From JANYJA01 sp038229055 (GTDB lineage: Bacteria; Acidobacteriota; Terriglobia; Bryobacterales; Bryobacteraceae), in the NCBI GenBank assembly GCA_038229055.1, contig JBBROU010000003.1:24264-88263 (forward strand): 64,000 nt of DNA. Direction: 5' to 3'. Numbering within the stretch: position 1 is the first letter of the stretch; each line of letters begins with the position of its first letter. The notes under the pieces are model-generated. The model was not told the origin of the DNA, did not search any database, and saw nothing but the letters and a program-made list of their open reading frames with translations. The position numbers were made by a program, and so were the translations under genes. Positions 1 through 8,480 of the stretch are shown here, in pieces.

Positions 1-287
1 GCGGAATCGTAGACGAGGGCGTGAAGTTCGAGCGGCGTTTCGTCCCCGTCACCCAAGATCAAATCTCCGGCACTGTGTTTGGTGACATCGGGAACCGGCA
101 TGTGACCGAGTGGCGCGAAGTAGTCGCCCGCGGAGTTGGTGACGCGCAGGCGAACGCCTGTGGGCTTGCCGGATTCATCCAGGATGCGCAGCGTGAGCCG
201 CGACATTCCGGGAAAAGGGCGGCGAGTCGCGTGGTCGGCGTAGATCAGAAGGGCGCCAAAGAGGAGGATCGGGAGGAATCGCTTCAA
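1..287 (-). CDS. exported protein, N-terminal part only (possibly CehA/McbA-type metallohydrolase)
   Basis: A minus-strand frame is open from the left edge of the window to a TTG at 285-287; an in-frame GTG at 306-308 is an alternative start. The N-terminus is Met-Lys-Arg followed by a hydrophobic core (FLPILLFGALLIYA), a signal peptide. Next come a beta-rich segment (TLRILDESGKPTGVRLRV) and SAGDYFAPLGHMPVPD. This resembles the N-terminal domain of exported CehA/McbA-family metallohydrolases, but the catalytic part lies outside the window, so that assignment is a weak inference. No clear ribosome binding site decides between the two starts. It follows the PEP-CTERM gene on the same strand. 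Confidence 0.5.
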   Translation of the reverse strand, partial: MKRFLPILLFGALLIYADHATRRPFPGMSRLTLRILDESGKPTGVRLRVTNSAGDYFAPLGHMPVPDVTKHSAGDLILGDGDETPLELHALVYDS

Positions 288-337
288 AGCTGCGAAGCAT
301 ATTGTCACAGAGGCGCAGGTAAAATCAATGCGGCGAG

Positions 338-979
338 CTAGCGCCGCAATTTCCAGTAACGTCCGGCTGCCAGGGTCAGAAGGACTCCGGCGCCTAATTG
401 GGCCAGCGCACCGGGCTCCGGAAGCGGTGCGGGAACTCCGCCATCGCGAAAGACAAATGCCTGCTCAGTGCCAGTGTGCCCCGGTATTCCTCCCACCTGC
501 TCAATGAAGCGGAAATTGCTGAAATCGAAACCGGAGTAGTTGTTAGCGGCCGCAACATCGGCGGCATTTCCGTAGGTGATGGCATCCTGCGTCTGCGATG
601 CGGAACCGAAGACTCGCCAAATAGCGTGTTGTAAACCGACCTGCTGGCTGGCATTGGAGTAAGTCTGAGCCGAGAGCCACGCTACTCGCTCATAGAGCGG
701 AAGAGCCTGCGGGCCGCCGAAATAGCCGGTGGCGGCCGCGTCGTTGATGGATAGAAGATTCGCCTGCCAAGTGTCTCCTTGCTTCACCTCGTCGAACGTG
801 TCGTAGCAAGTCACCAGCCGGTAAGCGGCGTCGATTGTGATCCGGTACGGCATCACATAATGAGCGCCATCGTTGACGCCGGTCGGTGCATCCACGAACG
901 TGATTTGCGAGGCCGGCGGCTTTGGCGTTGCTCCAGCGACTGCGGCGAGTGCCAGAAGCGATAAAAATGCTCGTCTCAT
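338..979 (-). CDS. PEP-CTERM sorting domain protein
   Basis: A 213-residue exported protein. Residues 1-17 form a signal peptide (MRRAFLSLLALAAVAGA). The C-terminus carries the full PEP-CTERM tripartite signal: a Pro-Glu-Pro motif (PLPEPGA, about residue 186), a hydrophobic helix (LGAGVLLTLAAG) and a terminal Arg-rich tail (KLRR). In known systems an exosortase (EpsH/XrtA) recognises this tail and the protein is displayed or released with an exopolysaccharide. The body (YDTFDEVKQGDTW, QQVGLQHAIWRVFG) resembles the exported PEP-CTERM proteins of soil bacteria but has no recognisable enzymatic motif. No exosortase gene lies in this window. Confidence 0.85.
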   Translation of the reverse strand: MRRAFLSLLALAAVAGATPKPPASQITFVDAPTGVNDGAHYVMPYRITIDAAYRLVTCYDTFDEVKQGDTWQANLLSINDAAATGYFGGPQALPLYERVAWLSAQTYSNASQQVGLQHAIWRVFGSASQTQDAITYGNAADVAAANNYSGFDFSNFRFIEQVGGIPGHTGTEQAFVFRDGGVPAPLPEPGALAQLGAGVLLTLAAGRYWKLRR

Positions 980-984
980 GAGAA

Positions 985-1010
985 CAGTTTGGCATCCGGC
1001 CAGTTTGGCA
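985..1010. repeat. tandem direct repeat upstream of the PEP-CTERM gene
   Basis: CAGTTTGGCA occurs twice, at 985-994 and 1001-1010, with a 16-bp period. It begins 6 bp upstream of the minus-strand start codon at 979, inside the 70-bp gap between the PEP-CTERM gene and the hydrolase. Placement and spacing suit a dimer-binding operator, but no regulator is known. Confidence 0.35.
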
Positions 1011-1049
1011 ACAATCGGGAATTCACCTTAGACGGTACCGGCGCACCGT

Positions 1050-2213
1050 TTACCGGACATTGTGTTCAGAGCTCACGACCATACCGTTGCCATCGAACAA
1101 GTTGAAGTACCAGGCGGTCACTCCCTCGGGAATATGCGCCGCGCACTGGTGCGATTTTGGCTCGATTTGGGCGGGAACGCTTTCCCACTTCCGATCCTGC
1201 CAGCGCCCCCGGTCTTTGGTGTAGTTCAATTCCGCCTTGACGATCGGCCTTCGGGATTTGTACTCCACCATTTCGAGAGTCGTCTTGCTGATCCGTGGAA
1301 GCGGAGTTTGTTTCCGGAGAACGGAGTCCGCAAATGCCGGAATCTCTGCGGGAATGGCGCCGTCCGGATGACTGTGGGGCATCCGGACGCGAACCGATAA
1401 GGTACGCGGCCCTTGGGGCAAACGGTATGACTTCCGCAGTGACGGGAACGGATACGCAAAGTCGTTGGTGCCGGTGACCCACAGCATCGGCATCTTCGCG
1501 CTGTGCAGATACGCCGACGGGTCCCACAACGATAGCCAGCGGGCCGCTCTCTCCTTGCCCATCTTTTCGAAGTCATTCAGCCACGCAGAGTCTTCACCCA
1601 GAAATCCACATCCATAGACCGGCGCCGCAAAGCGAAATCGGGGATCTACGCCGGAAACGATATCCGTGAGGTATCCGCCCCATGAAATCCCGGTCACGCC
1701 TGTGCGCTTGGGATCAACCTCCGCAAAAGAGCGGACAAGCGAGTGCGCAAGAATCACCCCCGCCACGGCGTGATAGGTCCACTGATCCGTCAGCGGCTCA
1801 TCGATCTGATCAAAGCCGCCCCATCCCGGCGGCCCGCCAAAATCGTGGTGTTTCTTAGACGGGCTCCAGGGCTTCCCGTCCGGTGCTTTGTCGGGAACGC
1901 TGCCGCACGTATCCATCGCGATCGCGGCGTAGCCACGTCTGTTCCACATGCGGACCCATTCGGCGAAGGCCGTGCCACCGCCACCATGAATCAGAACGAT
2001 CGCGGGCAACTTCGCCCCGGCAGGCGCTCCGTAGTATGCGAAGACGCGGGTGGGCCTGCCTTTCCAGGGAACGGATTCGAAGTAAAGGGCGCGCACGCCA
2101 GGCTCCTCCGTTTGAGCGGCAATGACTTTAGGCGCTCGCGAGAGAGCATGCATGTCCCAAGGCGCGGCTCCGCGAAGCAGCAGGGGTGCCAACAGAAGCA
2201 CGGCGAATTTCAT
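1050..2213 (-). CDS. exported alpha/beta hydrolase (dienelactone hydrolase / acetyl xylan esterase-like)
   Basis: A 387-residue protein with a signal peptide (residues 1-16). The alpha/beta-hydrolase fold shows as an oxyanion segment HGGGG at 76-80 and a nucleophile elbow GISWGG with Ser177. Asp251 (TGTNDF) and His282 (PHSHPDG) are in the right order to complete the triad. The HGGGGT stretch and the long lid before the elbow suit dienelactone-hydrolase or acetyl-xylan-esterase-like exported hydrolases, so an ester or acyl substrate in the periplasm is likely. The final ~100 residues form a beta-rich extension of unknown role. The gene is divergent from the cytochrome gene at 2234, with only 20 bp between the starts. 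Confidence 0.8.
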   Translation of the reverse strand: MKFAVLLLAPLLLRGAAPWDMHALSRAPKVIAAQTEEPGVRALYFESVPWKGRPTRVFAYYGAPAGAKLPAIVLIHGGGGTAFAEWVRMWNRRGYAAIAMDTCGSVPDKAPDGKPWSPSKKHHDFGGPPGWGGFDQIDEPLTDQWTYHAVAGVILAHSLVRSFAEVDPKRTGVTGISWGGYLTDIVSGVDPRFRFAAPVYGCGFLGEDSAWLNDFEKMGKERAARWLSLWDPSAYLHSAKMPMLWVTGTNDFAYPFPSLRKSYRLPQGPRTLSVRVRMPHSHPDGAIPAEIPAFADSVLRKQTPLPRISKTTLEMVEYKSRRPIVKAELNYTKDRGRWQDRKWESVPAQIEPKSHQCAAHIPEGVTAWYFNLFDGNGMVVSSEHNVR

Positions 2214-2233
2214 AGCAAGAGGATTTTATTCTA

Positions 2234-2767
2234 ATGCCCCGCTATGCTGTGATCATGCGATTTTTGCTCGGGCTCATTGTGGGCCTCCTTCTGCTCCCAA
2301 TCGGCGCGTACTTCTACGTTCGTCTTGGGTACGCCCCGGTGGCAACAGCCGCTCCCGCGATCCCGTTTGAACGCACCATCACGCACTTGGCCTTGAATGC
2401 GCGGATCCAGAAAGAAGCGCCCAAAGATTCGCCGGTGTCGTTGAATGAGGCCAACCTTACGGAAGGCGCGAAGGAATATCGCGAACACTGCTCGGTTTGC
2501 CACGGCCTGCTGAACCAGCCTGACAGCACCATCGCCAAAGGCATGTTCCCGAATCCACCGCAACTGTTTAAGCATGGTGTGACCGACGATCCTGTGGGCG
2601 AAACGTATTGGAAGATCGAGAACGGTATCCGCCTGACGGGAATGCCGGCGTACAAGCAGTCGGTATCCGAAGACAAAATCTGGAAGATGAGCCTGATGCT
2701 GGCGAATGCCGATAAGCTACCGGTCGAAGCCACGGCGATTCTGCAGAAGCCGTTGCCTGTCGATTGA
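2234..2767 (+). CDS. membrane-anchored monoheme cytochrome c
   Basis: A 177-residue class I cytochrome c. An N-terminal hydrophobic helix (about residues 9-28) is not followed by a clear cleavage site, so it is probably a membrane anchor with a periplasmic domain. Heme binding is shown by C86-S-V-C89-H90, and Met137 (LTGMPAY) is the likely distal ligand. The ATG at 2234 has an AAGAGGA sequence about 10 nt upstream; ATG 2255 is an alternative start. It points the same way as the PQQ dehydrogenase 1.5 kb downstream and could pass its electrons on, although an RNase gene lies between. The exact redox partner is not shown by the sequence. Confidence 0.85.
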   Translation: MPRYAVIMRFLLGLIVGLLLLPIGAYFYVRLGYAPVATAAPAIPFERTITHLALNARIQKEAPKDSPVSLNEANLTEGAKEYREHCSVCHGLLNQPDSTIAKGMFPNPPQLFKHGVTDDPVGETYWKIENGIRLTGMPAYKQSVSEDKIWKMSLMLANADKLPVEATAILQKPLPVD

Positions 2768-2806
2768 GGGCGGCGCGTGCCCTCGTGATAGCCTTGCGCT
2801 TGTTCT

Positions 2807-4252
2807 ATGTCCTTTGACCTTGCCTCCGCCGCTCGCGCGGAAATGCTTCAAGACGGTTTCCATCCTGACTTCCCTCCCGAAGCGGATGCGCAGCTCGCGA
2901 CAATCGCTGCCGCGCCCCCTCCTCGGGCCAGCGATGGTGTTCGCGATCTGCGAAATCTTTTGTGGTCTTCGATCGACAATGACAGCTCGCGCGATCTGGA
3001 TCAGATCGAATACGCCGAACGGGTAGCGGGAGGCATCCGTCTGCTGGTCGGGATCGCGGACGTGGATTCCGCGGTGGCGATAGGCTCGCCGATCGACCAG
3101 CACGCGGCTGCCGAGACGACGTCGGTGTACACCGGAATCCGGACCTTTCCGATGCTGCCGGAACGGCTTTCGACCGGTCTGACGTCGCTCAATGAAGACT
3201 CGGACCGGCTGGCGCTGATCTTGGAGGTGGTGGTGGCGCCGGATGGAACTGCGTCGAACGATTGCGTGTACCGGGGGCTGGTTCGCAACCAGGCGCAGTT
3301 AACGTACAGCGCGACGGGCGGGTGGCTGGAGGGTGGGCCCGCGCCGTCGAAGATCGCGGCATCGAAGCCGTTGCAGGATCAGTTGAAGCTTCAGGACGAA
3401 GCGGCAGTGACGCTACGGCGAAAGAGGCAGGCGCTCGGCGCGTTGAACTTCGACCGCATCGAGGCTATGCCGGTGATTGCGGATGGGCAGGTGCAAGACA
3501 TCAGGGCACAGCCCAAGAACCACGCGAGCAAGCTAATCGAGGACTTCATGATCGCCGGCAATGAAGTGATGGCCCGCGCGCTGCTGAACGGTGGCGTGTC
3601 CTCCATTCGGCGCGTGGTTAAGTCGCCCGAACGGTGGCCGCGCATCGTGGAGATTGCGGCGGGGTTCGGCGAAAAGTTGCCGGTCGAGGCGGATTCCGCG
3701 GCATTGAACGTGTTTCTGCAGAAGCGCAAGGCGGCCGATCCGATTCACTATGCCGACCTGTCGCTGGCAATGATCAAGCTGATGGGCCCCGGCGAATACG
3801 TGCTGGCGCGCGCGGGAGAATCCGACGCCGGGCACTTCGCCCTGGCGGCGCACGATTACACCCACTCCACTGCCCCCAACCGGCGGTTTGCAGATCTCGT
3901 TACGCAGCGGCTAATCAAGTCTGTGCTCGCGAAGCAGCCGGCGCCGTATAGCGATGAGCAGCTCGACGGCATTGCGCGGAACTGCACGCTGAAGGAAGAT
4001 GCCGCCCGGAAGGTGGAGCGCAATATGAATAAGCGGATCGCCGCCGTCGCATTCCATTCGCGTATCGGCCAAAATTTCTCGGCCATCGTGACCGGGGTGA
4101 GCTCAAAGGGGGTTTTCGTGCGCGTGCTCGACCCGCCCGTCGAAGGCAGGTTGATGCGCGGCTTCGAAGGTGCGGATGTGGGCGATCAGGTTCCAGTAAA
4201 ACTGCTCAATACCGATGCGCAGCGCGGGTTCATCGATTTCGGGAGAGTATAG
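2807..4252 (+). CDS. RNB-domain exoribonuclease, short RNase II-type
   Basis: A 481-residue 3'-5' exoribonuclease of the RNase II/R family. The RNB catalytic domain begins almost at the N-terminus: the acidic cluster is D57 in SSIDNDSSRDLDQIEYA, with D63 and D65, and the conserved Arg-containing block is HSTAPNRRFADLVTQR near residues 351-366. An S1-like OB fold closes the protein (FSAIVTGVSSKGVFVRV). The N-terminal cold-shock domains of E. coli RNase II and R are absent, which explains the short length. The fourth acidic residue of the E. coli cluster (D210) appears as Gln66. I believe this variant occurs in short RNase II homologues of other phyla, but cannot check it. The stop is 1 nt before the PQQ dehydrogenase start, so the two genes are probably cotranscribed. 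Confidence 0.88.
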   Translation: MSFDLASAARAEMLQDGFHPDFPPEADAQLATIAAAPPPRASDGVRDLRNLLWSSIDNDSSRDLDQIEYAERVAGGIRLLVGIADVDSAVAIGSPIDQHAAAETTSVYTGIRTFPMLPERLSTGLTSLNEDSDRLALILEVVVAPDGTASNDCVYRGLVRNQAQLTYSATGGWLEGGPAPSKIAASKPLQDQLKLQDEAAVTLRRKRQALGALNFDRIEAMPVIADGQVQDIRAQPKNHASKLIEDFMIAGNEVMARALLNGGVSSIRRVVKSPERWPRIVEIAAGFGEKLPVEADSAALNVFLQKRKAADPIHYADLSLAMIKLMGPGEYVLARAGESDAGHFALAAHDYTHSTAPNRRFADLVTQRLIKSVLAKQPAPYSDEQLDGIARNCTLKEDAARKVERNMNKRIAAVAFHSRIGQNFSAIVTGVSSKGVFVRVLDPPVEGRLMRGFEGADVGDQVPVKLLNTDAQRGFIDFGRV

Positions 4253-4253
4253 G

Positions 4254-6338
4254 GTGCGGATTTTCTTAGTGTTTGCGATGGCGGTTTCGCTGGCGTGGGC
4301 GCAGCGGGATTGGAAAGTTTACGGCGCGAATTCCGAGAGTACGCGCTATTCGTCGTTAAGCCAGATCAACCGCGAGAACGCCAGTAAATTGCAAGTCGCG
4401 TGGACATACGATACCGGAGACGCGTTCGAGAACTCGGAGATGCAATGCAATCCGCTCGTAATTGACGGGGTACTCTACGCGACCACGCCCAAACTGCGGC
4501 TGATTGCTCTCGATGCGTCTACGGGCAAACTGAAGTGGAAATTCGATCCGAACCCGGCGGACAAGGTCATCGGCAAGGCGCGCAACCGGGGGGTTACGTA
4601 CTGGCAGGATGGTTCCGACCGCCGCATTTTCCTGGTGGCGCAGCATTACTTGTACGCGGTGAATGCGGAAACCGGGCGCGCCGTGACGTCGTTCGGAAAA
4701 GACGGCCGAGTGGATTTGCGAGAAGGACTGGGACGCCCGCTCGAGGACATTTCTATATCGGCGACGAGCCCAGGGATTGTGTACAAGGACCTGTTGATTC
4801 TGGGCAGCATCGTGAGCGAAACACTACCCTCGGCTCCGGGAGACATCCGCGCATTTGAGGCGCGCACGGGCGCGGTGCGATGGACCTTTCGAACGATTCC
4901 GCATCCAAGAGAATTTGGCCATGAGACTTGGCCGAAGGATGCCTGGACGTACATCGGGGGCGCGAATAACTGGACCGGCATGGCGCTCGATGAGAAGCGG
5001 GGGCTGGTCTTCGTGCCGACCGGTTCGGCGGCGTTCGATTTCTACGGCTCCAACAGGATCGGTGACAATCTGTTCGCCAACTCTCTGATTGCGCTGAATG
5101 CGGACGACGGGCGGCGGGTATGGCATTTCCAAGCTGTCCGTCACGATCTATGGGACCGCGATTTTCCGGCTCCCCCAACACTGGTGACCCTGCGCCGCAA
5201 CGGCAAACCGGTGGATGCCGTTGCGCAGATTACGAAGGCCGGCGTGGTGTTTGTGTTCGAGCGGGCGACCGGCAAGCCGCTGTTTCCGATCGAATATCAC
5301 AAGGTTCCCGCCAGCGATGTGAGCGGGGAACGCGCGTCGGCCATGCAGCCGTTTCCGTTGAAGCCGCCGCCTTTCGCACGGCAGGTTTTTGACGAGGCTA
5401 CGGTGACGGACCGGACCCCTGAAGCGCATCAGGCGGTGCTCGAACGGCTGCGAGGGTTGCGTAGCGCGGGGCAGTTTCTGCCGCCCAGCATGCAGGGGAC
5501 GGTTATCTTTCCCGGCTTTGACGGCGGCGGCGAGTGGGGCGGCGCGGCGTTCGATGCAGACAGCGGATTGCTCTACGTGAATGCCAACGAGATGGCGTGG
5601 ATCATGCGGTTGGTGGATAGCCCAAAGCCGGGCGGCCCAGTGACGGGCCACAGCTTGTACACGCAGAAGTGCGCTACGTGCCACCGAGAAGACCGGCATG
5701 GAACGCCGCCGGAGTTTCCCTCTCTGGTGGGGATCGGGGAGCGTCATTCCGAGCCCGAGATCGAGAACGTCGTCCGCAAGGGAAACGGACGGATGCCTGG
5801 ATTCGCTTATCTAAAGCCGGAAGAGATTCGGGCGGTGACGCAATTTATCGCGAAGGGCGAGGACAAAGAGATCGCGCTCGGCGGCACGGCAACTTCGCCG
5901 ATGATCCAGAAATACCGGTTTGAGGGGTACAACAAGTTTCTCGATCCGGAGGGCTATCCCGCCGTGAAGCCGCCGTGGGGCACGTTAAATGCGATCGACC
6001 TGAACCGGGGCGAGATCGCATGGAAGATTCCGTTCGGGGAATTTCCCGAGCTTGCGGCGAAGGGGTTTCCGATCACCGGGAGCGAGAACTACGGCGGTCC
6101 CGTGGTGACGGCTGGAGGCGTGCTGTTTATCGGTGCGACCACGCATGACCGCAAGTTCCACGTGTATGACAAGAGCACCGGGAAACTGCTTTGGGAGACG
6201 CTGCTACCGGCGGGCGGCAATGCGACCCCGGCGACCTATGAAGCGAGCGGCCGGCAGTATGTGGTGATTGCGGCTGGCGGCGGAAAATCGGGTTCGCCTT
6301 CAGGCGGTTCGTACGTGGCGTTTGCGCTGCCGCGGTAA
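4254..6338 (+). CDS. exported PQQ-dependent dehydrogenase with inserted cytochrome c domain
   Basis: A 694-residue periplasmic quinoprotein. GTG 4254 is preferred because it starts a signal peptide (VRIFLVFAMAVSLAWAQ) and has GGGAGAG just upstream; an upstream ATG inside the RNase gene would spoil the signal. Beta-propeller blades with the PQQ-dehydrogenase pattern run from residue 20 (DWKVYGANSESTRYS; LIALDASTGKLKWKF). A monoheme domain with C473-A-T-C476-H477 is inserted before the last blade, which then resumes (LNAIDLNRGEIAWKIPFG; VYDKSTGKLLWE). The family oxidises alcohols or aldose sugars. The heme domain would take electrons from PQQ and pass them to the respiratory chain. The substrate cannot be read from the sequence. 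Confidence 0.85.
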   Translation: MRIFLVFAMAVSLAWAQRDWKVYGANSESTRYSSLSQINRENASKLQVAWTYDTGDAFENSEMQCNPLVIDGVLYATTPKLRLIALDASTGKLKWKFDPNPADKVIGKARNRGVTYWQDGSDRRIFLVAQHYLYAVNAETGRAVTSFGKDGRVDLREGLGRPLEDISISATSPGIVYKDLLILGSIVSETLPSAPGDIRAFEARTGAVRWTFRTIPHPREFGHETWPKDAWTYIGGANNWTGMALDEKRGLVFVPTGSAAFDFYGSNRIGDNLFANSLIALNADDGRRVWHFQAVRHDLWDRDFPAPPTLVTLRRNGKPVDAVAQITKAGVVFVFERATGKPLFPIEYHKVPASDVSGERASAMQPFPLKPPPFARQVFDEATVTDRTPEAHQAVLERLRGLRSAGQFLPPSMQGTVIFPGFDGGGEWGGAAFDADSGLLYVNANEMAWIMRLVDSPKPGGPVTGHSLYTQKCATCHREDRHGTPPEFPSLVGIGERHSEPEIENVVRKGNGRMPGFAYLKPEEIRAVTQFIAKGEDKEIALGGTATSPMIQKYRFEGYNKFLDPEGYPAVKPPWGTLNAIDLNRGEIAWKIPFGEFPELAAKGFPITGSENYGGPVVTAGGVLFIGATTHDRKFHVYDKSTGKLLWETLLPAGGNATPATYEASGRQYVVIAAGGGKSGSPSGGSYVAFALPR

Positions 6339-6348
6339 GCTGGAGGGC

Positions 6349-7368
6349 TCAACGCATGCGGGAACGAACGGCCGGACGGGCCAACTGCTCCCAAAGTGCG
6401 GTGGCGTAATCGATCTGTCCGGCAGCCGACGGATGATATCCGTCACTACGGATCAGACCCTTGGCGGATGCGGCAGTATAGCTGCCCCAGCGGTCGAACA
6501 TATCCAGATGCATTATGCCGGCGGCTTTGGCTACGCGCTCATTGATGGCGTGATAGACGCTCTGCTGCGGCGACAAAGTATTCTCGTCTATGCGCGGATT
6601 TTCGCTAATCAGTATCACCGCGCCAAACCGGCTGGCGTAGGCGACAATGCGCGAGAGGCACGTTTCATACTGGTCCAGCGGCACGCTGGACGCGATGTCG
6701 TTCATCCCCAAAGCGACGATGGTCAGCGTGGGGGCAAGGACATCCAGGAAACGGAGAGCGTCCAGCGAAGCTCCCGCTTCAATGATGCGGTGACCGGGAT
6801 TCGAGACATTTTCCACCAGGATGCCGCGCGTTCCAATTTCCGCTGAGAGTCCCCAAAGGTAAGCCTTCCCTCCCTTTGGAATGGCAACACGGACGAAGTG
6901 CCAGCCAACGTTTCCCCGGTGAATCGTCGCCTTCATGAAAGTCGGCGTCGTGCATGCGCCCCCTACCGGATGCGGAATATTGTCGACCATGAAGGAAAAC
7001 GGCGTACTGTCGGGCGTGCATACGTAGAGAACGTTCAGGGTGTCGCTCTCATGGAATACCGTGAGTTCTGCGAAGGCTCCGTCCGTTCCGGAGAAGGCGG
7101 AGCCGAATGGCCCATAGGTAGGTTCGCCCTTCCACGGCCCGGTTAAAACCCAGGCTCCGGACCACATTGAAAAGAAGCCTGGTCCACGGTCGCCGAGCGA
7201 GTCCGCAAGCTGCGATTTGACGTTCTGGACAAAGCTATCGCCTTCGGCAATGGAATCGCCTAGGACGACCACAGTTGGATTGGGTTGCTGCAACGCCGGA
7301 AAGCTGGAAGAAGCCCGGACCCCGGTCGCGAGCATGAAAATCGCGCTAAAAGTAACAATTCGGTTCAC
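6349..7368 (-). CDS. exported SGNH/GDSL-family hydrolase
   Basis: A 339-residue protein with a signal peptide (residues 1-19). SGNH blocks are present: block I GDS at 37-39 with Ser39 as nucleophile, block III GMND at 221-224, and block V DGYHPS with Asp309 and His312. Block II is less clear but the family assignment is firm. Residues 60-190 form a beta-rich insert (FSMWSGAWVLTGPWKG onward) reminiscent of the carbohydrate-binding jelly-roll domain seen in some SGNH esterases. It probably acts as an extracytoplasmic esterase or deacetylase on a polysaccharide or lipid. It faces trxC divergently with a 139-bp gap. Confidence 0.85.
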   Translation of the reverse strand: MNRIVTFSAIFMLATGVRASSSFPALQQPNPTVVVLGDSIAEGDSFVQNVKSQLADSLGDRGPGFFSMWSGAWVLTGPWKGEPTYGPFGSAFSGTDGAFAELTVFHESDTLNVLYVCTPDSTPFSFMVDNIPHPVGGACTTPTFMKATIHRGNVGWHFVRVAIPKGGKAYLWGLSAEIGTRGILVENVSNPGHRIIEAGASLDALRFLDVLAPTLTIVALGMNDIASSVPLDQYETCLSRIVAYASRFGAVILISENPRIDENTLSPQQSVYHAINERVAKAAGIMHLDMFDRWGSYTAASAKGLIRSDGYHPSAAGQIDYATALWEQLARPAVRSRMR

Positions 7369-7474
7369 AAATGTCCCCTAATGCAAGGCTCAATAAGATT
7401 GCAATGATCTGTTTGTAGCACATAACGCGGAAATGCGAGCGTTAATCTTCCCATCCCAGTTGCCTCCTTGGCGA

Positions 7475-7493
7475 CTGACGTGCAGAACGTCAG
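7475..7493 (+). promoter_or_regulatory. hairpin just before the trxC ribosome binding site
   Basis: CTGACGT (7475-7481) and ACGTCAG (7487-7493) are perfect 7-bp inverted arms around a 5-nt loop. The trxC Shine-Dalgarno (GGTGGAG) follows directly, and the start codon is 14 nt after the hairpin. It could act as an mRNA stem affecting initiation or as a DNA operator; the sequence does not decide. Confidence 0.45.
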
Positions 7494-7507
7494 GTGGAGA
7501 TTTACCC

Positions 7508-7954
7508 ATGAGTTTCTCGATGCTTCGCACATGCGCCCACTGCGGATCTAAGAATCGGGTCGGAGCCAAACATTTATCGGACACCGGCAAATGCGGGTCA
7601 TGCAGAGAGTTGCTGCCGCCACTGGCAGAGCCGATCGATGCGGATCGGAGCACGTTTGATGAGATAGTGCGCGAGTCAAAAGTGCCTGTATTAACGGATT
7701 TTTGGGCGTCTTGGTGCGGGCCATGCAAAGCGGCTGCGCCGGAAGTGCGAGCCCTGGCCCAAGAGATGAGCGGAAAAGCGGTGGTGTTGAAGGTGAACAC
7801 CGAGGAGCATGGGGAACTGGCTGCCCGATTCCGAATTCAGTCGATCCCGACCTTTGTAGTACTGCGGGACGGGGAAGTCGTGAGTCAGAGATCCGGGCTG
7901 GCGCCGCGTGCTGAGATGAAGCGGTGGCTGGAAGCAGCGTCGGTTGGCCGCTAG
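7508..7954 (+). CDS. trxC: thioredoxin 2 (zinc-ribbon thioredoxin)
   Basis: A 148-residue cytoplasmic disulfide reductase. The N-terminal zinc ribbon has C9-x-x-C12 and C29-x-x-C32, the hallmark of TrxC rather than TrxA. The thioredoxin fold follows with W69-C70-G-P-C73 and the cis-proline segment SIPTFVV. ATG 7508 is chosen because GGTGGAG lies at a good distance upstream and the zinc ribbon begins there; an upstream in-frame start would add an unrelated leader. The 3' end overlaps the convergent rhodanese gene by 4 bp. In proteobacteria trxC belongs to the oxidative stress response; here the upstream hairpin is the only visible regulatory feature. Confidence 0.93.
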   Translation: MSFSMLRTCAHCGSKNRVGAKHLSDTGKCGSCRELLPPLAEPIDADRSTFDEIVRESKVPVLTDFWASWCGPCKAAAPEVRALAQEMSGKAVVLKVNTEEHGELAARFRIQSIPTFVVLRDGEVVSQRSGLAPRAEMKRWLEAASVGR

Positions 7955-8430
7955 CCTTTCTCGACGGGATAGCCCTTTTCGACCCAATCGGTGTGGAGGT
8001 TGTTTGGAATGGTGAGCACCTTCACCCGGGAGTAGCCCAGAGTCTTAATCGCGCTAAACGCGGGCCGGACGTTCGGGCAATTTTGCCAAGGGCAGCAGCC
8101 GCAATAGATTACGATCTCGCGATTGTGAGCGACACCGGCAAGTGCCGCGGTCAGCCGCGCGGAATCGCCGGTCGGAGCGGTGAACTTGGATCCTTCGCCG
8201 GCGTAGATTGATCCGGGGATGTGGGCTCCGCGGAATAAAACAGGAAATCCGACGTGCAGAATCAACGGGCGATCTTGCGTGGAAGCGATCGCCGCGACCA
8301 AGTCTTTCGGTCGAAGCAAGTCGGAGTCTTTCCACGGGTCGGCAGTATTCGACGCGGCGGTCGCGATGCCCGCTAATCCCGAACCGATGATTGCGAGCGC
8401 GACGCGCCTGGTGGGTTTTGGTTGGTGCAT
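7951..8430 (-). CDS. exported rhodanese-like protein
   Basis: A 159-residue protein. The start at 8430 gives an Arg-Arg-containing signal peptide (TRRVALAIIGSGLAGIATA), possibly Tat-like. The rhodanese fold is recognisable from HVGFPVLFRGAHIPGS and an active-site loop with several cysteines (C110-G-C112-C113-P-W-Q-N-C118-P-N). This Cys-rich CGCCPWQNCPN loop is typical of periplasmic rhodanese-like proteins rather than of thiosulfate sulfurtransferases with a six-residue loop, so a redox or sulfur-carrier role is more likely than classical rhodanese activity. It is convergent with trxC and divergent from the oxidoreductase at 8481, with 50 bp between starts. Confidence 0.8.
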   Translation of the reverse strand: MHQPKPTRRVALAIIGSGLAGIATAASNTADPWKDSDLLRPKDLVAAIASTQDRPLILHVGFPVLFRGAHIPGSIYAGEGSKFTAPTGDSARLTAALAGVAHNREIVIYCGCCPWQNCPNVRPAFSAIKTLGYSRVKVLTIPNNLHTDWVEKGYPVEKG

Positions 8431-8480
8431 GGTCCTATATTCTCGTATTCTGGTGTCTGTCATCACACGGAGGGCGCATT

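Noticed and set aside
21..341. Plus-strand ORF of 106 codons at the left edge
   Set aside because: It is antisense to a frame with a signal peptide and coherent protein sequence, and its own translation has no domain.
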